A stretch of DNA of 64,000 nt from Streptomyces sp. NBC_01241 (GTDB taxonomy: Bacteria; Actinomycetota; Actinomycetes; Streptomycetales; Streptomycetaceae), in the NCBI RefSeq assembly GCF_041435435.1, contig NZ_CP108494.1, positions 6,730,501 to 6,794,500 of the forward strand. The letters are read 5' to 3'. Under the pieces are notes generated by a model. That model was given only the letters and a program-made list of their open reading frames with translations, did no database searches and was not told the origin of the DNA. This document shows positions 42,549 to 50,775 of this stretch, one piece after another. The translations under genes were made by a program, and so were the position numbers. The number at the start of each line of letters is the position of its first letter. Positions within the stretch are counted from its first letter, which is position 1.

Positions 42549-44692
42549 CCGCCGTCGGCGCCGCTGCCGAGATCGATACGTACATGCTGGCCATGCCCGC
42601 ACCGGACAGCCCCGTGGTGCTGCCCCAGTGGATCAGCCGTGGCAACACGCACCCGAACTCCCGCTACCAGGATCCGATCTGGTCCATGGCTCCGCTCATC
42701 GACAACCCCGGAACCGGTCTGGTCAAGCTCCACTGGAAGAACTGCCCGGAACCTCTGCGCGATCAGGTGAAACTGGCCACCTGGACGATGATCAACGGCC
42801 AGCTGCGGCCCACCTACCTGCAAACCCGAGGAGTCCAGGCCCGATCCCGGTCGGGCGGCACGGACATGCTCGCCACCTGCCACGAGTGGATGCGGCTCGC
42901 CCGCTGGCTGCACGAACGCCAGATCACCAGCCTGGCCGCCTGCACTGAGACGCAGTGGCGGGCCTACGCGAACGAGCGCCTGGGCCAGGTATCCCGTGAC
43001 ACCGCAGCGATCATCTGCGTCCGTTCGGCGAACCTGTGGGCGTTCGACCAGCTCAGCGCCCGTCCCTCGGGCATCGCCCGCCCTCCGTGGGAGACCGAAG
43101 GAGTCGACGACTTCCTTCCCGCAGTTGGTACGGCCGGCGGCGGGGAGAACGCGACGGAGCCGCTGGACCCCCGGGTTCTCGGTCCGCTGCTGATCTGGGC
43201 TATCCGGTTCATCGACGACTTCGCCGACGACATTCTGGCGGCCTGGGCCGAACGCCGCCGCCTGGTCGTCGTTGCCGCCGCCACGAAGGCCGCGCCGGCC
43301 GGATGGGCCGCGCTGGAGGAGTGGTTGCTGCCCGTGGCGCGGGCCGGTCACCCGCTGCCGGCCAACTCGGGGAAAAGCGAGATCCAGGTGGCCACCACCT
43401 ACATCGCCGCCCTCACAGGCTCCAACCGCGGCCAGGTGTCGAGGTTCGTCAAGCAGCACGGCCTCGCGGAGATCGCCGCAGAGCGGCCAGGGCCATGCCC
43501 GCTGCGGGTGCCGGTCACCGGACGGATCAACGGCGAGCCATGGCGTGAACACGTGGACTTCCACGAGGCCGCCGAGTTGATGAAGCACTTGGGCACAGCC
43601 GCGACGATCATCCTGCTCTACTTGACCGGGATGCGCCCCCAGGAGGTGCAGGGACTGCGTTCCGGCTGCTGTCCCGCCCCCGCACCCGCCGCCGACGGCA
43701 CCGACGGGCGGCGCCTGATCCACAGCCACCACTACAAGAACGTCACCGACGACGACGGGAACCACATCTCCGGCGGTGAGGTCCGCCAAGTGCCCTGGGT
43801 CGCGATCACTCCGGTGGTTCACGCCATCCGCGTGCTGGAGCGTATGGTCCCCGAGGGAGAGCTCCTCCTCAGCACCGCCCACCACGAGTTCCATTCCCGC
43901 CACGGCCATGCGGGCGCGCTGAAAAAGCACACCTTGACCTTGCGCATCGAGTCCTTCGTGAACTGGGTAAACCGCGAGGCCGGGGAGCAGGGCCTGTCGG
44001 ACCAGACCATCCCCGAGGACCCCCACGGCGCGATCGGACTGAGCCGGTTCAGAAGGTCTCTGGCCTGGCATATCGCCCGTCGCCCCGGCGGTCTGATCGC
44101 GCTCGCCATCCAGTACGGGCACATGCGCACCGTCCTCGATGCCCGCACCTCCAGCAGCTATGGAGCCCGCGGCCGCGGCGGCATTCACGCCATCCTCGAC
44201 GTCGAAACGGCCCTCGCCGCCGCCGACACCGCTGCCCGACTGCGTGACCGCGTCGCCACCGGAGAGAAAGTCTCCGGTCCCGCCGCCCGCAGAGCCCTGA
44301 CTGCCGCCGCCCACACCCCTCGCTTCGATGGCCGCATCGTCCCCCGCACCTTCGCCAGGAAGGCCAGCACCTTCCTCGCCCGCGACGGCATCGTGCTCTA
44401 CGACAACCCCGACGCGCTCCTGATCTGCGCCTTCAAGCACGACAACGCTCTATGCGAACCAGAGCCCGGCGCGACCGCCCCACGGCAGTACGACTGCCGA
44501 CCCGGCTGCGGCAACACGGTCCGCACTGACACCCACGCCCGCCTCCTTCGCGAACGCGCCGACGACCTCGACCAGTTCGCCGCCCACGCCCCCGGCCCGA
44601 TCAGCAAGCGCCTGCGGACCAACGCCCACCGGCTCCGCGAAACCGCCGACACCCATGACAGCACCGCGCACCCCGCCGAGGCCCTCGCATGA
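42545..44692 (+). CDS. Tyrosine recombinase 3 of the element
   Basis: A 715-residue recombinase, the largest of the three and comparable with Tn554 TnpB (about 630 residues). The catalytic domain shows Arg I in YLTGMRPQEVQGLRSG, the H-x-x-R box in LAWHIARRPGG, then IQYGHMRTVLDA and the nucleophile region SSSYGARGRGG. A C-terminal extension has cysteines in LICAFKHDNALC and YDCRPGCGNT, a possible zinc site. ATG overlaps the frame-restored stop of gene 2 and its own stop overlaps gene 4, so the operon is coupled throughout. Confidence 0.88.
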   Translation: MTAVGAAAEIDTYMLAMPAPDSPVVLPQWISRGNTHPNSRYQDPIWSMAPLIDNPGTGLVKLHWKNCPEPLRDQVKLATWTMINGQLRPTYLQTRGVQARSRSGGTDMLATCHEWMRLARWLHERQITSLAACTETQWRAYANERLGQVSRDTAAIICVRSANLWAFDQLSARPSGIARPPWETEGVDDFLPAVGTAGGGENATEPLDPRVLGPLLIWAIRFIDDFADDILAAWAERRRLVVVAAATKAAPAGWAALEEWLLPVARAGHPLPANSGKSEIQVATTYIAALTGSNRGQVSRFVKQHGLAEIAAERPGPCPLRVPVTGRINGEPWREHVDFHEAAELMKHLGTAATIILLYLTGMRPQEVQGLRSGCCPAPAPAADGTDGRRLIHSHHYKNVTDDDGNHISGGEVRQVPWVAITPVVHAIRVLERMVPEGELLLSTAHHEFHSRHGHAGALKKHTLTLRIESFVNWVNREAGEQGLSDQTIPEDPHGAIGLSRFRRSLAWHIARRPGGLIALAIQYGHMRTVLDARTSSSYGARGRGGIHAILDVETALAAADTAARLRDRVATGEKVSGPAARRALTAAAHTPRFDGRIVPRTFARKASTFLARDGIVLYDNPDALLICAFKHDNALCEPEPGATAPRQYDCRPGCGNTVRTDTHARLLRERADDLDQFAAHAPGPISKRLRTNAHRLRETADTHDSTAHPAEALA

Positions 44693-45090
44693 ATCAGCAG
44701 CACCAGGACGAGCGCGCCCGCATCCGCGAGGCGATGGACCGACTCCTGACCGGACACGCCACCGTCTCCAACGGCAGCCTCACCGTCGTCGCGCTCGCCG
44801 CCGAGGCCGATGTCCACCGCATGGCCCTTATGAAGCGGCACGCGGACTTGAAGAACGAGTTCTATGAGCGAGTCCGCAATGAAACCCAGCAGATACCGGA
44901 AACCGAGAAACGACTCCGGGAAACCGTCACAAAACTCAAGAGGACCATCGCCAACCAGAAAGTAGAGCTCGAAGAGCTCCGTCAACGAGTAACCAATCTG
45001 ACCCTTGCTGGCGCCGTTCTCAGCCAGAGGGCGGAGCCCTCCACGGGGAGGCCCGACAACGTCGTTCCTCTCCGTCCGCCCACCACCTGA
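44689..45090 (+). CDS. TnpC-like coiled-coil accessory protein
   Basis: A 133-residue protein with a small N-terminal helical domain (REAMDRLLTGHATVSNGSLT, VVALAAEADVHRMAL, DNA-binding-like) and a long coiled coil (EKRLRETVTKLKRTIANQKV, ELEELRQRVTNL). Size, position after the largest recombinase and coiled-coil nature fit TnpC of Tn554, which influences orientation and efficiency of transposition. Similarity beyond architecture cannot be claimed by eye. Confidence 0.75.
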   Translation: MNQQHQDERARIREAMDRLLTGHATVSNGSLTVVALAAEADVHRMALMKRHADLKNEFYERVRNETQQIPETEKRLRETVTKLKRTIANQKVELEELRQRVTNLTLAGAVLSQRAEPSTGRPDNVVPLRPPTT

Positions 45091-45099
45091 GAGCCCTGA

Positions 45100-45588
45100 T
45101 CAGCGGGGCGGGAAGGAAGCCAGAGCGAACTCCCACTGGTCGGCGGCCTGAAGCAAGGCAGCCGTCCCTACCCGCACCTCCACGAAGTACTGGTAAATGT
45201 CCGTCCCGTCATCACCCTGCTGGAATGGGGGTGTGGCCTCCAAGGACAGGTGAATGCGAATCGCCGCCTCGCCTTCGCCTCGGTCAGCGAGGCTAAGGGC
45301 GAGGACCGGCTCAACGAACCACGTGTCTGGGGACAACTGTCCTTCGGTATCAGGACCAGTCACAGCTACGGTCCCCGCAGCCACCGCGCGCAGCCAAGCG
45401 GCAACCTGACGGGCTTCATCGGTCAATAGACATGGGTCGGTAAATGACCAGGTGCCCTCGGGAGTTGTTACCGCTCCTTCGATGACCAGCCAATTGTCGT
45501 CGTATGAATCGCCCCGCACCGCAGAGAACTGATAGCGCACCGGGCGCAGCTCGACACTGCTCACATGATCATTCAGAAGCACCGTCAC
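45100..45588 (-). CDS. WapI-like immunity protein (element cargo)
   Basis: A 162-residue protein encoded opposite to the recombinases at the right end. SSVELRPVRYQF, DSYDDNWLVIEGAVTTPEG, TWSFTDPCLLTDEARQVAAW, HLSLEATPPFQ and FALASFPPR resemble the WapI family, which protects Bacillus and relatives from the C-terminal tRNase toxin of WapA. GTG start at 45588 is best by alignment, but no ribosome site is clear. No WapA or other toxin gene is in the window, so it is an orphan immunity gene. It starts 71 bp from the right end, so its promoter must overlap the recombination arm or be leaderless. Confidence 0.68.
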   Translation of the reverse strand: MTVLLNDHVSSVELRPVRYQFSAVRGDSYDDNWLVIEGAVTTPEGTWSFTDPCLLTDEARQVAAWLRAVAAGTVAVTGPDTEGQLSPDTWFVEPVLALSLADRGEGEAAIRIHLSLEATPPFQQGDDGTDIYQYFVEVRVGTAALLQAADQWEFALASFPPR

Positions 45589-45648
45589 AGGATGGCACAG
45601 GGCCTCGCCCCGAGTCCCGGAGAAGCCTGCTGATCTGAACAGAAAGAC

Positions 45649-48012
45649 TTGACGGGGAACGCCACCAACGTCCAGTCCGAGAGCCGCAGGCAGCTGGTCC
45701 AACTGGCCAGGAGCCACGACGTGCTGCCCATCGCGATCGTCCTCGACCTGCCCGAAGAGATCTGCGTCGCGCGCAACGCGACCCGCCCCGACCGCGCCGA
45801 CATGCCGCGCCACGTCATCCAGCGCCACCGCCGCGAACTGCGCCGCTCGCTGCGCGGCCTGGAGCGCGAGGGCTTCCGCAAGGTGCACATCCTGCGCACC
45901 GAGGAGGAGGTGGAGCACGCCGAGGTGGTGCTGGAGCGCCGCTACAACGACCTGCGCCACCTCACCGGCCCTTTCGACATCATCGGCGACATCCACGGCT
46001 GCCGTTCCGAGCTGGAAGCCCTGCTCGGCAAGCTCGGCTACGTCGATGGCGTGCATTCCGAGGGGCGCACGGCGGTCTTCGTCGGCGACCTCGTGGACCG
46101 CGGCCCCGACAGCCCCGGGGTGCTGCGCCGCGTCATGTCCATGGTGTCGGCGGGCAACGCCCTGTGCGTACCCGGCAACCACGAGAACAAGCTCGGCCGC
46201 TACCTCAAGGGCCGCAAGGTCCAGCACACCCATGGACTCGCCGAGACCATCGAGCAGTTGGACCGGGAGGACGAGAAGGACCCGGCCTTCCGCGAGCAGG
46301 TGCGGGAGTTCATCGACGGGCTCGTCAGCCACTACGTGCTCGACGGCGGCAAGCTGGTCGTCTGCCACGCCGGACTGCCCGAGAAGTACCACGGGCGCAC
46401 CTCCGGCCGGGTCCGTTCGCACGCGCTATACGGGGACACCACCGGCGAGACCGACGAGTTCGGTCTGCCCGTGCGCTATCCCTGGGCGGAGGAATACCGG
46501 GGCCGGGCCGCCGTGGTCTACGGCCACACCCCCGTGCCCAACACCTCCTGGATCAACAACACCATCTGCCTGGACACCGGCGCGGTCTTCGGCGGCAAGA
46601 TGACCGCGCTGCGCTGGCCGGAGCGCGAGCTCGTCGACGTACCGGCCGAGAAGGTCTGGTACGAGCCGGTCAAACCGCTGACCACCGAGGCACCCGGAGG
46701 CCGGGAGGGCCGGCCACTGGACCTCGCCGATGTGCAGGGGCGCCGGATCGTGGAGACCCGGCACATGGGGCGCATCTCGGTCCGGGAGGAGAACGCCGCG
46801 GCGGCGCTCGAAGTCATGAGCCGGTTCGCCGTCGACCCCCGGCTGCTGGGCTACCTCCCGCCGACCATGGCGCCCACCGCCACCTCGCACGAGGACGGCT
46901 ATCTGGAGCACCCGGCCGAGGCCTTCGCCCAGTACCGGGCGGACGGTGTCGCGCGGGTCGTGTGCGAGGAGAAGCACATGGGCTCGCGTGCGGTGGCACT
47001 GGTCTGCCGGGACGCGAACGCCGCCCGTGAGCGGTTCGGCGTGGGCGATGCCCTCCGCGCCTCCGATGCCCTCCGCGCCTCCGACGTCCTCGACAGCGAG
47101 GGGGGCCCGACAGGGGCGCTGTACACCCGCACGGGGCGGCCGTTCCTCGACGACGTCGCCCTCACCGAGGTGATCCTCGGCAGGCTGCGCATCGCCGTCA
47201 CCGCCGCAGGACTGTGGGAGGAGTGGGACACCGACTGGGTGCTGCTCGACGCCGAGCTGATGCCGTGGTCCCTCAAGGCGGCCGGGCTGCTGCGCACGCA
47301 GTACGCCGCGGTCGGCGCCGCATCCGGAGCCGTCCTTCCGGAGGCCGACGCGGCCCTCGCGGCAGCGGCGGCCCGTGGGGTGGACGTGAGCACGCTCGCG
47401 GACCGCCAGCGGGGACGGGCCGAGGACGCGGCGGCGTTCACCGAGGCGTACCGCCGCTACTGCTGGAGCACCCAGGGCCTGGACGGAGTGCGGCTCGCCC
47501 CGTTCCAGATCCTCGCCGTGCAGGGCCGCTCGCTGGCCGCCGTACCGCACGACGAGCAGCTGGCCTGGCTCGACCGGCTGGTCGAGCACGACCCGACGGG
47601 ACTGCTCCAGGTCACCCGCCGGCTCGTCGTCGACACCGGTGACGAGGCGTCGGTGCGCTCCGGAATCGACTGGTGGCTGGAGATGACCGGACGCGGCGGC
47701 GAAGGCATGGTCGTCAAGCCGCTCGCCGCGCTCGTACGGGACGACAAGGGCAGGCTGGTCCAGCCGGGCATCAAGGTGCGCGGCCGGGAGTACCTCCGGA
47801 TCATCTACGGCCCCGAGTACACCCGCCCGGAGAACCTGGAGCGGCTGCGCGGCCGGTTCCTCGGCCACAAGCGGTCGTTGGCGCTCCGGGAGTACGCGCT
47901 GGGGCTGGAAGCGCTGGACCGGCTGGCCGGCGGGGAGCCGCTGTGGCGGGTGCACGAGGCGGTGTTCGCGGTGCTGGCCCTGGAGTCGGAACCGGTCGAC
48001 CCGAGGCTGTAG
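45649..48012 (+). pseudogene. pnkp: Polynucleotide kinase-phosphatase, 3-prime fragment (phosphatase and ligase)
   Basis: Resuming at NVQSESRRQLVQLARSHDVL, this frame contains the end of the kinase module, an intact binuclear metallophosphoesterase (FDIIGDIHGCRSELEALL, VGDLVDRGPDSPGVL, VPGNHENKLGRYL, VYGHTPVP) and the C-terminal ligase/adenylyltransferase (nucleotidyl-lysine motif CEEKHMGSRAVAL, late motif GEGMVVKPLAAL). A TTG at 45649, supplied by the element end, opens the frame; reinitiation at an internal ATG is also possible. If expressed, it would yield a phosphatase-ligase lacking kinase activity. Codon use shows no decay. Confidence 0.93.
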
Positions 48013-48050
48013 GAGGGGGTGGCAGCGGATCGTCCGTGGGCTCGACGGTG

Positions 48051-48128
48051 AGATCGACGCAGAGTCCAACGGTGGGATCCGCGGAGAGACAGACCGCGGG
48101 ATCCAGGGAGAGACAGACCGGGGGATCC
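48051..48128. repeat. 24-bp tandem repeat upstream of arcA
   Basis: About three units with a 24-bp period (GGATCC at 48075, 48099 and 48123, followed by variants of GGAGAGACAGACCG) and a diverged unit before them. The unit is a multiple of three and the frame runs open into arcA, but no start is seen, so it is leader DNA. Confidence 0.75.
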
Positions 48129-48188
48129 ACGGGAAACCCGCTGGCGATTCACCGGGTGAACGGCGCTCCGCACGGCGAGGATGGAGAT

Positions 48189-49421
48189 ATGGGATTCCAC
48201 GTCGACTCCGAGGCCGGGCGGCTGCGCCGCGTCATCCTGCACCGCCCCGATCTTGAACTGAAGAGGCTCACCCCCAGCAACAAGGACGCGCTCCTGTTCG
48301 ACGACGTGCTCTGGGTGCGCCGCGCCCGCCAGGAGCACGACGGCTTCGCGGACGTGCTGCGCGACCGCGGGGTGGAGGTGCACCTTTTCGGCGATCTGCT
48401 CCGTGAGGCGCTGGACATTCCGGTGGCCAGGCGGCTCGTCCTGGACCGGGTCTTCGAGGAGAAGGAGTACGGCCCGCTCGCGACCGAGCATCTGCGGGCC
48501 GCCTTCGAGGAGTTGCCCAGCGCCGACCTGGCCCAGGCGCTGGTCGGCGGGATGACCAAGCGGGAGTTCCTGGACCGGCACAGTGAGCCGACCTCCGTCC
48601 GCTTCCACGTCATGGACCTGGACGACTTCCTGCTCGGCCCGCTGCCCAACCACCTCTTCACCCGGGACACCTCGGCCTGGATATACGACGGCGTGTCCAT
48701 CAACGCGATGCGCTGGCCGGCCCGGCAGCGCGAGACCGTCCACTTCGAGGCGATCTACCGCCACCACCCGCTCTTCACCGGCCCCGAGGCGGGCGCCTTC
48801 CACCACTGGTCGGAGGGGCAGGACGACTACCCGTCCACCATCGAGGGCGGCGACGTACTGGTCATCGGCCACGGCGCCGTACTCATCGGGATGAGCGAGC
48901 GCACCACCCCGCAGGCGGTGGAGATGCTGGCCCGCGGGCTGTTCGACGCCGGCTCGGCGCACACGATCGTGGCGCTCGACATGCCCAAGCGCCGGGCGTT
49001 CATGCACCTCGACACGGTCATGACGATGATCGACGGCGACACCTTCACCAAGTACGCGGGGCTGGGCATGCTCCGCTCCTACACCATCGAGCCCGGTGAC
49101 GGGCCGAGGGACCTGAAGGTCACCGACCATCCGCCCGAGCACATGCACGACGCGATCGCGCACGCTCTGGGCCTGGACTCGATCCGGGTTCTCACGGCCA
49201 CCCAGGATGTGCACGCCGCGCAGCGCGAGCAGTGGGACGACGGCTGCAATGTGCTGGCCGTCGAGCCGGGTGTCGTCGTCGCGTACGAGCGCAACGCCAC
49301 CACCAACACCTACCTGCGCAAGGAGGGCATCGAGGTCATAGAGATCCGCGGCAGCGAACTGGGCCGGGGCCGGGGCGGCCCCCGCTGCATGAGCTGCCCC
49401 GTGGTACGCGACCCGGTGTAG
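48189..49421 (+). CDS. arcA: Arginine deiminase
   Basis: A 410-residue enzyme converting L-arginine to citrulline and ammonia. Family signatures are GRLRRVILHRPDLELKRLTP, LFTRDTSAWIYDGVSIN, IEGGDVLVIGHGAVLIGMSE, MHLDTVMTMIDGD and the C-terminal MSCPVVRDP with catalytic Cys403. The ATG at 48189 follows GGAG; a long in-frame extension through the repeat region is rejected. It stands 110 bp before the ornithine carbamoyltransferase gene. No carbamate kinase is in the window. Confidence 0.96.
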   Translation: MGFHVDSEAGRLRRVILHRPDLELKRLTPSNKDALLFDDVLWVRRARQEHDGFADVLRDRGVEVHLFGDLLREALDIPVARRLVLDRVFEEKEYGPLATEHLRAAFEELPSADLAQALVGGMTKREFLDRHSEPTSVRFHVMDLDDFLLGPLPNHLFTRDTSAWIYDGVSINAMRWPARQRETVHFEAIYRHHPLFTGPEAGAFHHWSEGQDDYPSTIEGGDVLVIGHGAVLIGMSERTTPQAVEMLARGLFDAGSAHTIVALDMPKRRAFMHLDTVMTMIDGDTFTKYAGLGMLRSYTIEPGDGPRDLKVTDHPPEHMHDAIAHALGLDSIRVLTATQDVHAAQREQWDDGCNVLAVEPGVVVAYERNATTNTYLRKEGIEVIEIRGSELGRGRGGPRCMSCPVVRDPV

Positions 49422-49530
49422 TGGCGCGCGGCCTGGACCCGAGAAGAGGCGCCGTATAGCAATGCATGGTGTCGTATAGACTTCCAGAGTCAGTGCAAGT
49501 GCGACCCTCGCCCTACTCAGGAGCAGTCCC

Positions 49531-50538
49531 ATGGCCATAGACCTCGCAGGCCGCCACTTCCTCAAGGAGCTGGACTTCACGGCCGAGGAGTTCCGCGGCC
49601 TGATCGACCTCGCGGCGGAGCTGAAGGCCGCCAAGAAGTCGGGGACCGAAGTGCAGCGGCTGCGCGGCAAGAACATCGCGCTCATCTTCGAGAAGACCTC
49701 GACCCGCACCCGCTGTGCCTTCGAGGTGGCCGCCGCCGACCAGGGTGCGTCCACGACGTATCTCGACCCCTCCGGCTCGCAGATCGGGCACAAGGAGTCG
49801 GTGAAGGACACGGCCCGCGTCCTCGGCCGGATGTTCGACGGTATCGAGTACCGGGGTGACAGCCAGGTGGCCGTCGAGGAGCTGGCCGCCCATGGCGGCG
49901 TTCCGGTCTTCAACGGACTCACCGACGACTGGCACCCGACCCAGATGCTCGCCGACGTCCTCACCATGACCGAGCACAGCGCGAAGCCGCTGGAGCGCAT
50001 CGCCTTCGCCTACCTCGGCGACGCCCGCTTCAACATGGGCAACTCCTACCTCGTCACCGGCGCGCTGCTGGGCATGGACGTGCGGATCGTCGCGCCGAAG
50101 TCGTACTGGCCGGCCCCGGAGATCGTCGCCGAGGCCCGCGCGCTGGCCGAGGTGAGCGGCGCGACGGTCACTCTCACCGAGGACGTCACCGCGGGTGTCG
50201 GGGGCGCGGACTTCGTCGCCACCGATGTCTGGGTCTCCATGGGTGAGCCCAAGGAAGTCTGGGCCGAGCGTATCGAGGCTCTCGGGCCGTACGCCGTGAC
50301 CATGGACGTCCTGCGCGCCACTGGCAACGCCGACGTGAAGTTCCTGCACTGCCTCCCGGCCTACCACGACCTCGGCACCAAGGGCGGACGGGAGATCGAG
50401 GCCACCTACGGGCTGACGGAGCTGGAAGTCACCGACGAGGTATTCGAGTCCGCGCACTCGGTCGTCTTCGACGAGGCCGAGAACCGGATGCACACGATCA
50501 AGGCCGTTCTGGTGGCGACCCTGGCGGCCACGCGCTGA
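49531..50538 (+). CDS. argF: Ornithine carbamoyltransferase
   Basis: A 335-residue transferase joining carbamoyl phosphate and ornithine, or running in reverse on citrulline when paired with arginine deiminase. The carbamoyl-phosphate motif is EKTSTRTRCAFE (STRTR about residues 57-61), with DDWHPTQMLADVLT and the ornithine/Cys motif FLHCLPAYHD. Placement next to arcA suggests a catabolic (arcB-like) role. AGGAG lies 9 nt before the ATG. The upstream spacer has two CGTATAG repeats (about 49452 and 49471) and a TATAGA -10-like sequence. Confidence 0.95.
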   Translation: MAIDLAGRHFLKELDFTAEEFRGLIDLAAELKAAKKSGTEVQRLRGKNIALIFEKTSTRTRCAFEVAAADQGASTTYLDPSGSQIGHKESVKDTARVLGRMFDGIEYRGDSQVAVEELAAHGGVPVFNGLTDDWHPTQMLADVLTMTEHSAKPLERIAFAYLGDARFNMGNSYLVTGALLGMDVRIVAPKSYWPAPEIVAEARALAEVSGATVTLTEDVTAGVGGADFVATDVWVSMGEPKEVWAERIEALGPYAVTMDVLRATGNADVKFLHCLPAYHDLGTKGGREIEATYGLTELEVTDEVFESAHSVVFDEAENRMHTIKAVLVATLAATR

Positions 50539-50542
50539 ATAC

Positions 50543-50592
50543 TGCATGAACATGCATCCAATTGGGTGAACATGCGCGAAGGTGACTATTAT
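50543..50592 (+). promoter_or_regulatory. ARG-box-like operator and promoter before the permease gene
   Basis: TGCATGAACATGCA (50543-50556) is a perfect 5-bp-arm dyad resembling Streptomyces ARG boxes bound by ArgR. TTGGGT (50562-50567) and TATTAT (50587-50592) could be -35 and -10 with a 19-bp spacer just downstream. This would make the permease gene arginine-responsive. Confidence 0.5.
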
Positions 50593-50604
50593 GTTGCCTC
50601 TTGG

Positions 50605-50634
50605 TGGGGTTCGAGCTCGCACGCTCGAACCCCA
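50605..50634 (+). terminator. Terminator-like hairpin in the permease leader
   Basis: TGGGGTTCGAG pairs perfectly with CTCGAACCCCA across an 8-nt loop and is followed by TTTTCG, so it looks like an intrinsic terminator or attenuator. It sits downstream of the candidate permease promoter and 140 bp before its GTG, or it ends the argF transcript. A GAGCCCG-rich direct-repeat stretch (about 50680-50720) follows. Confidence 0.6.
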
Positions 50635-50775
50635 TTTTCGTGCCGCCCCACGCGCCCGAGCCCTGGGGCCCGAGTTCTGAGCCCGGAGCCCGGAGCCCGG
50701 AGCCGGAATCGGAGCCCCCCACAGGCCTCGGGGCGCACATCCCCCACATGCTCCACCAGAGAAGAGAACATCCCC

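Larger units (their letters stand above)
39244..45659 (+). mobile_element. Tyrosine-recombinase element (Tn554/RIT-like) inserted in pnkp
   Basis: A 6.4-kb insertion bounded by identical CGCCAC cores at 39238-39243 and 45660-45665. The inner ends are 24-bp arms in inverted orientation sharing TTCCC next to the core and TGTTCA at the far end with identical spacing: 39244-39267 on the left, 45636-45659 on the right. It holds four rightward genes joined by 4-bp overlaps (three tyrosine recombinases and a TnpC-like coiled-coil protein) and one leftward cargo gene resembling WapI immunity proteins. The set combines features of Tn554 (TnpA, TnpB, TnpC) and recombinase-in-trio elements. Both halves of pnkp are otherwise intact, so insertion looks recent or reversible. 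Confidence 0.9.

Noticed and set aside
47673..48188. In-frame extension of arginine deiminase through the 24-bp repeats
   Set aside because: The frame is open but has no supported start, overlaps the end of pnkp, and the ATG at 48189 gives the normal family N-terminus with a ribosome site.
50605..50634. Hairpin with GGTTCGAG/CTCGAACC as a tRNA arm
   Set aside because: The T-arm-like bases are part of one simple hairpin; no acceptor stem, D-arm or anticodon arm can be folded around it. No tRNA or rRNA gene was found in the window.
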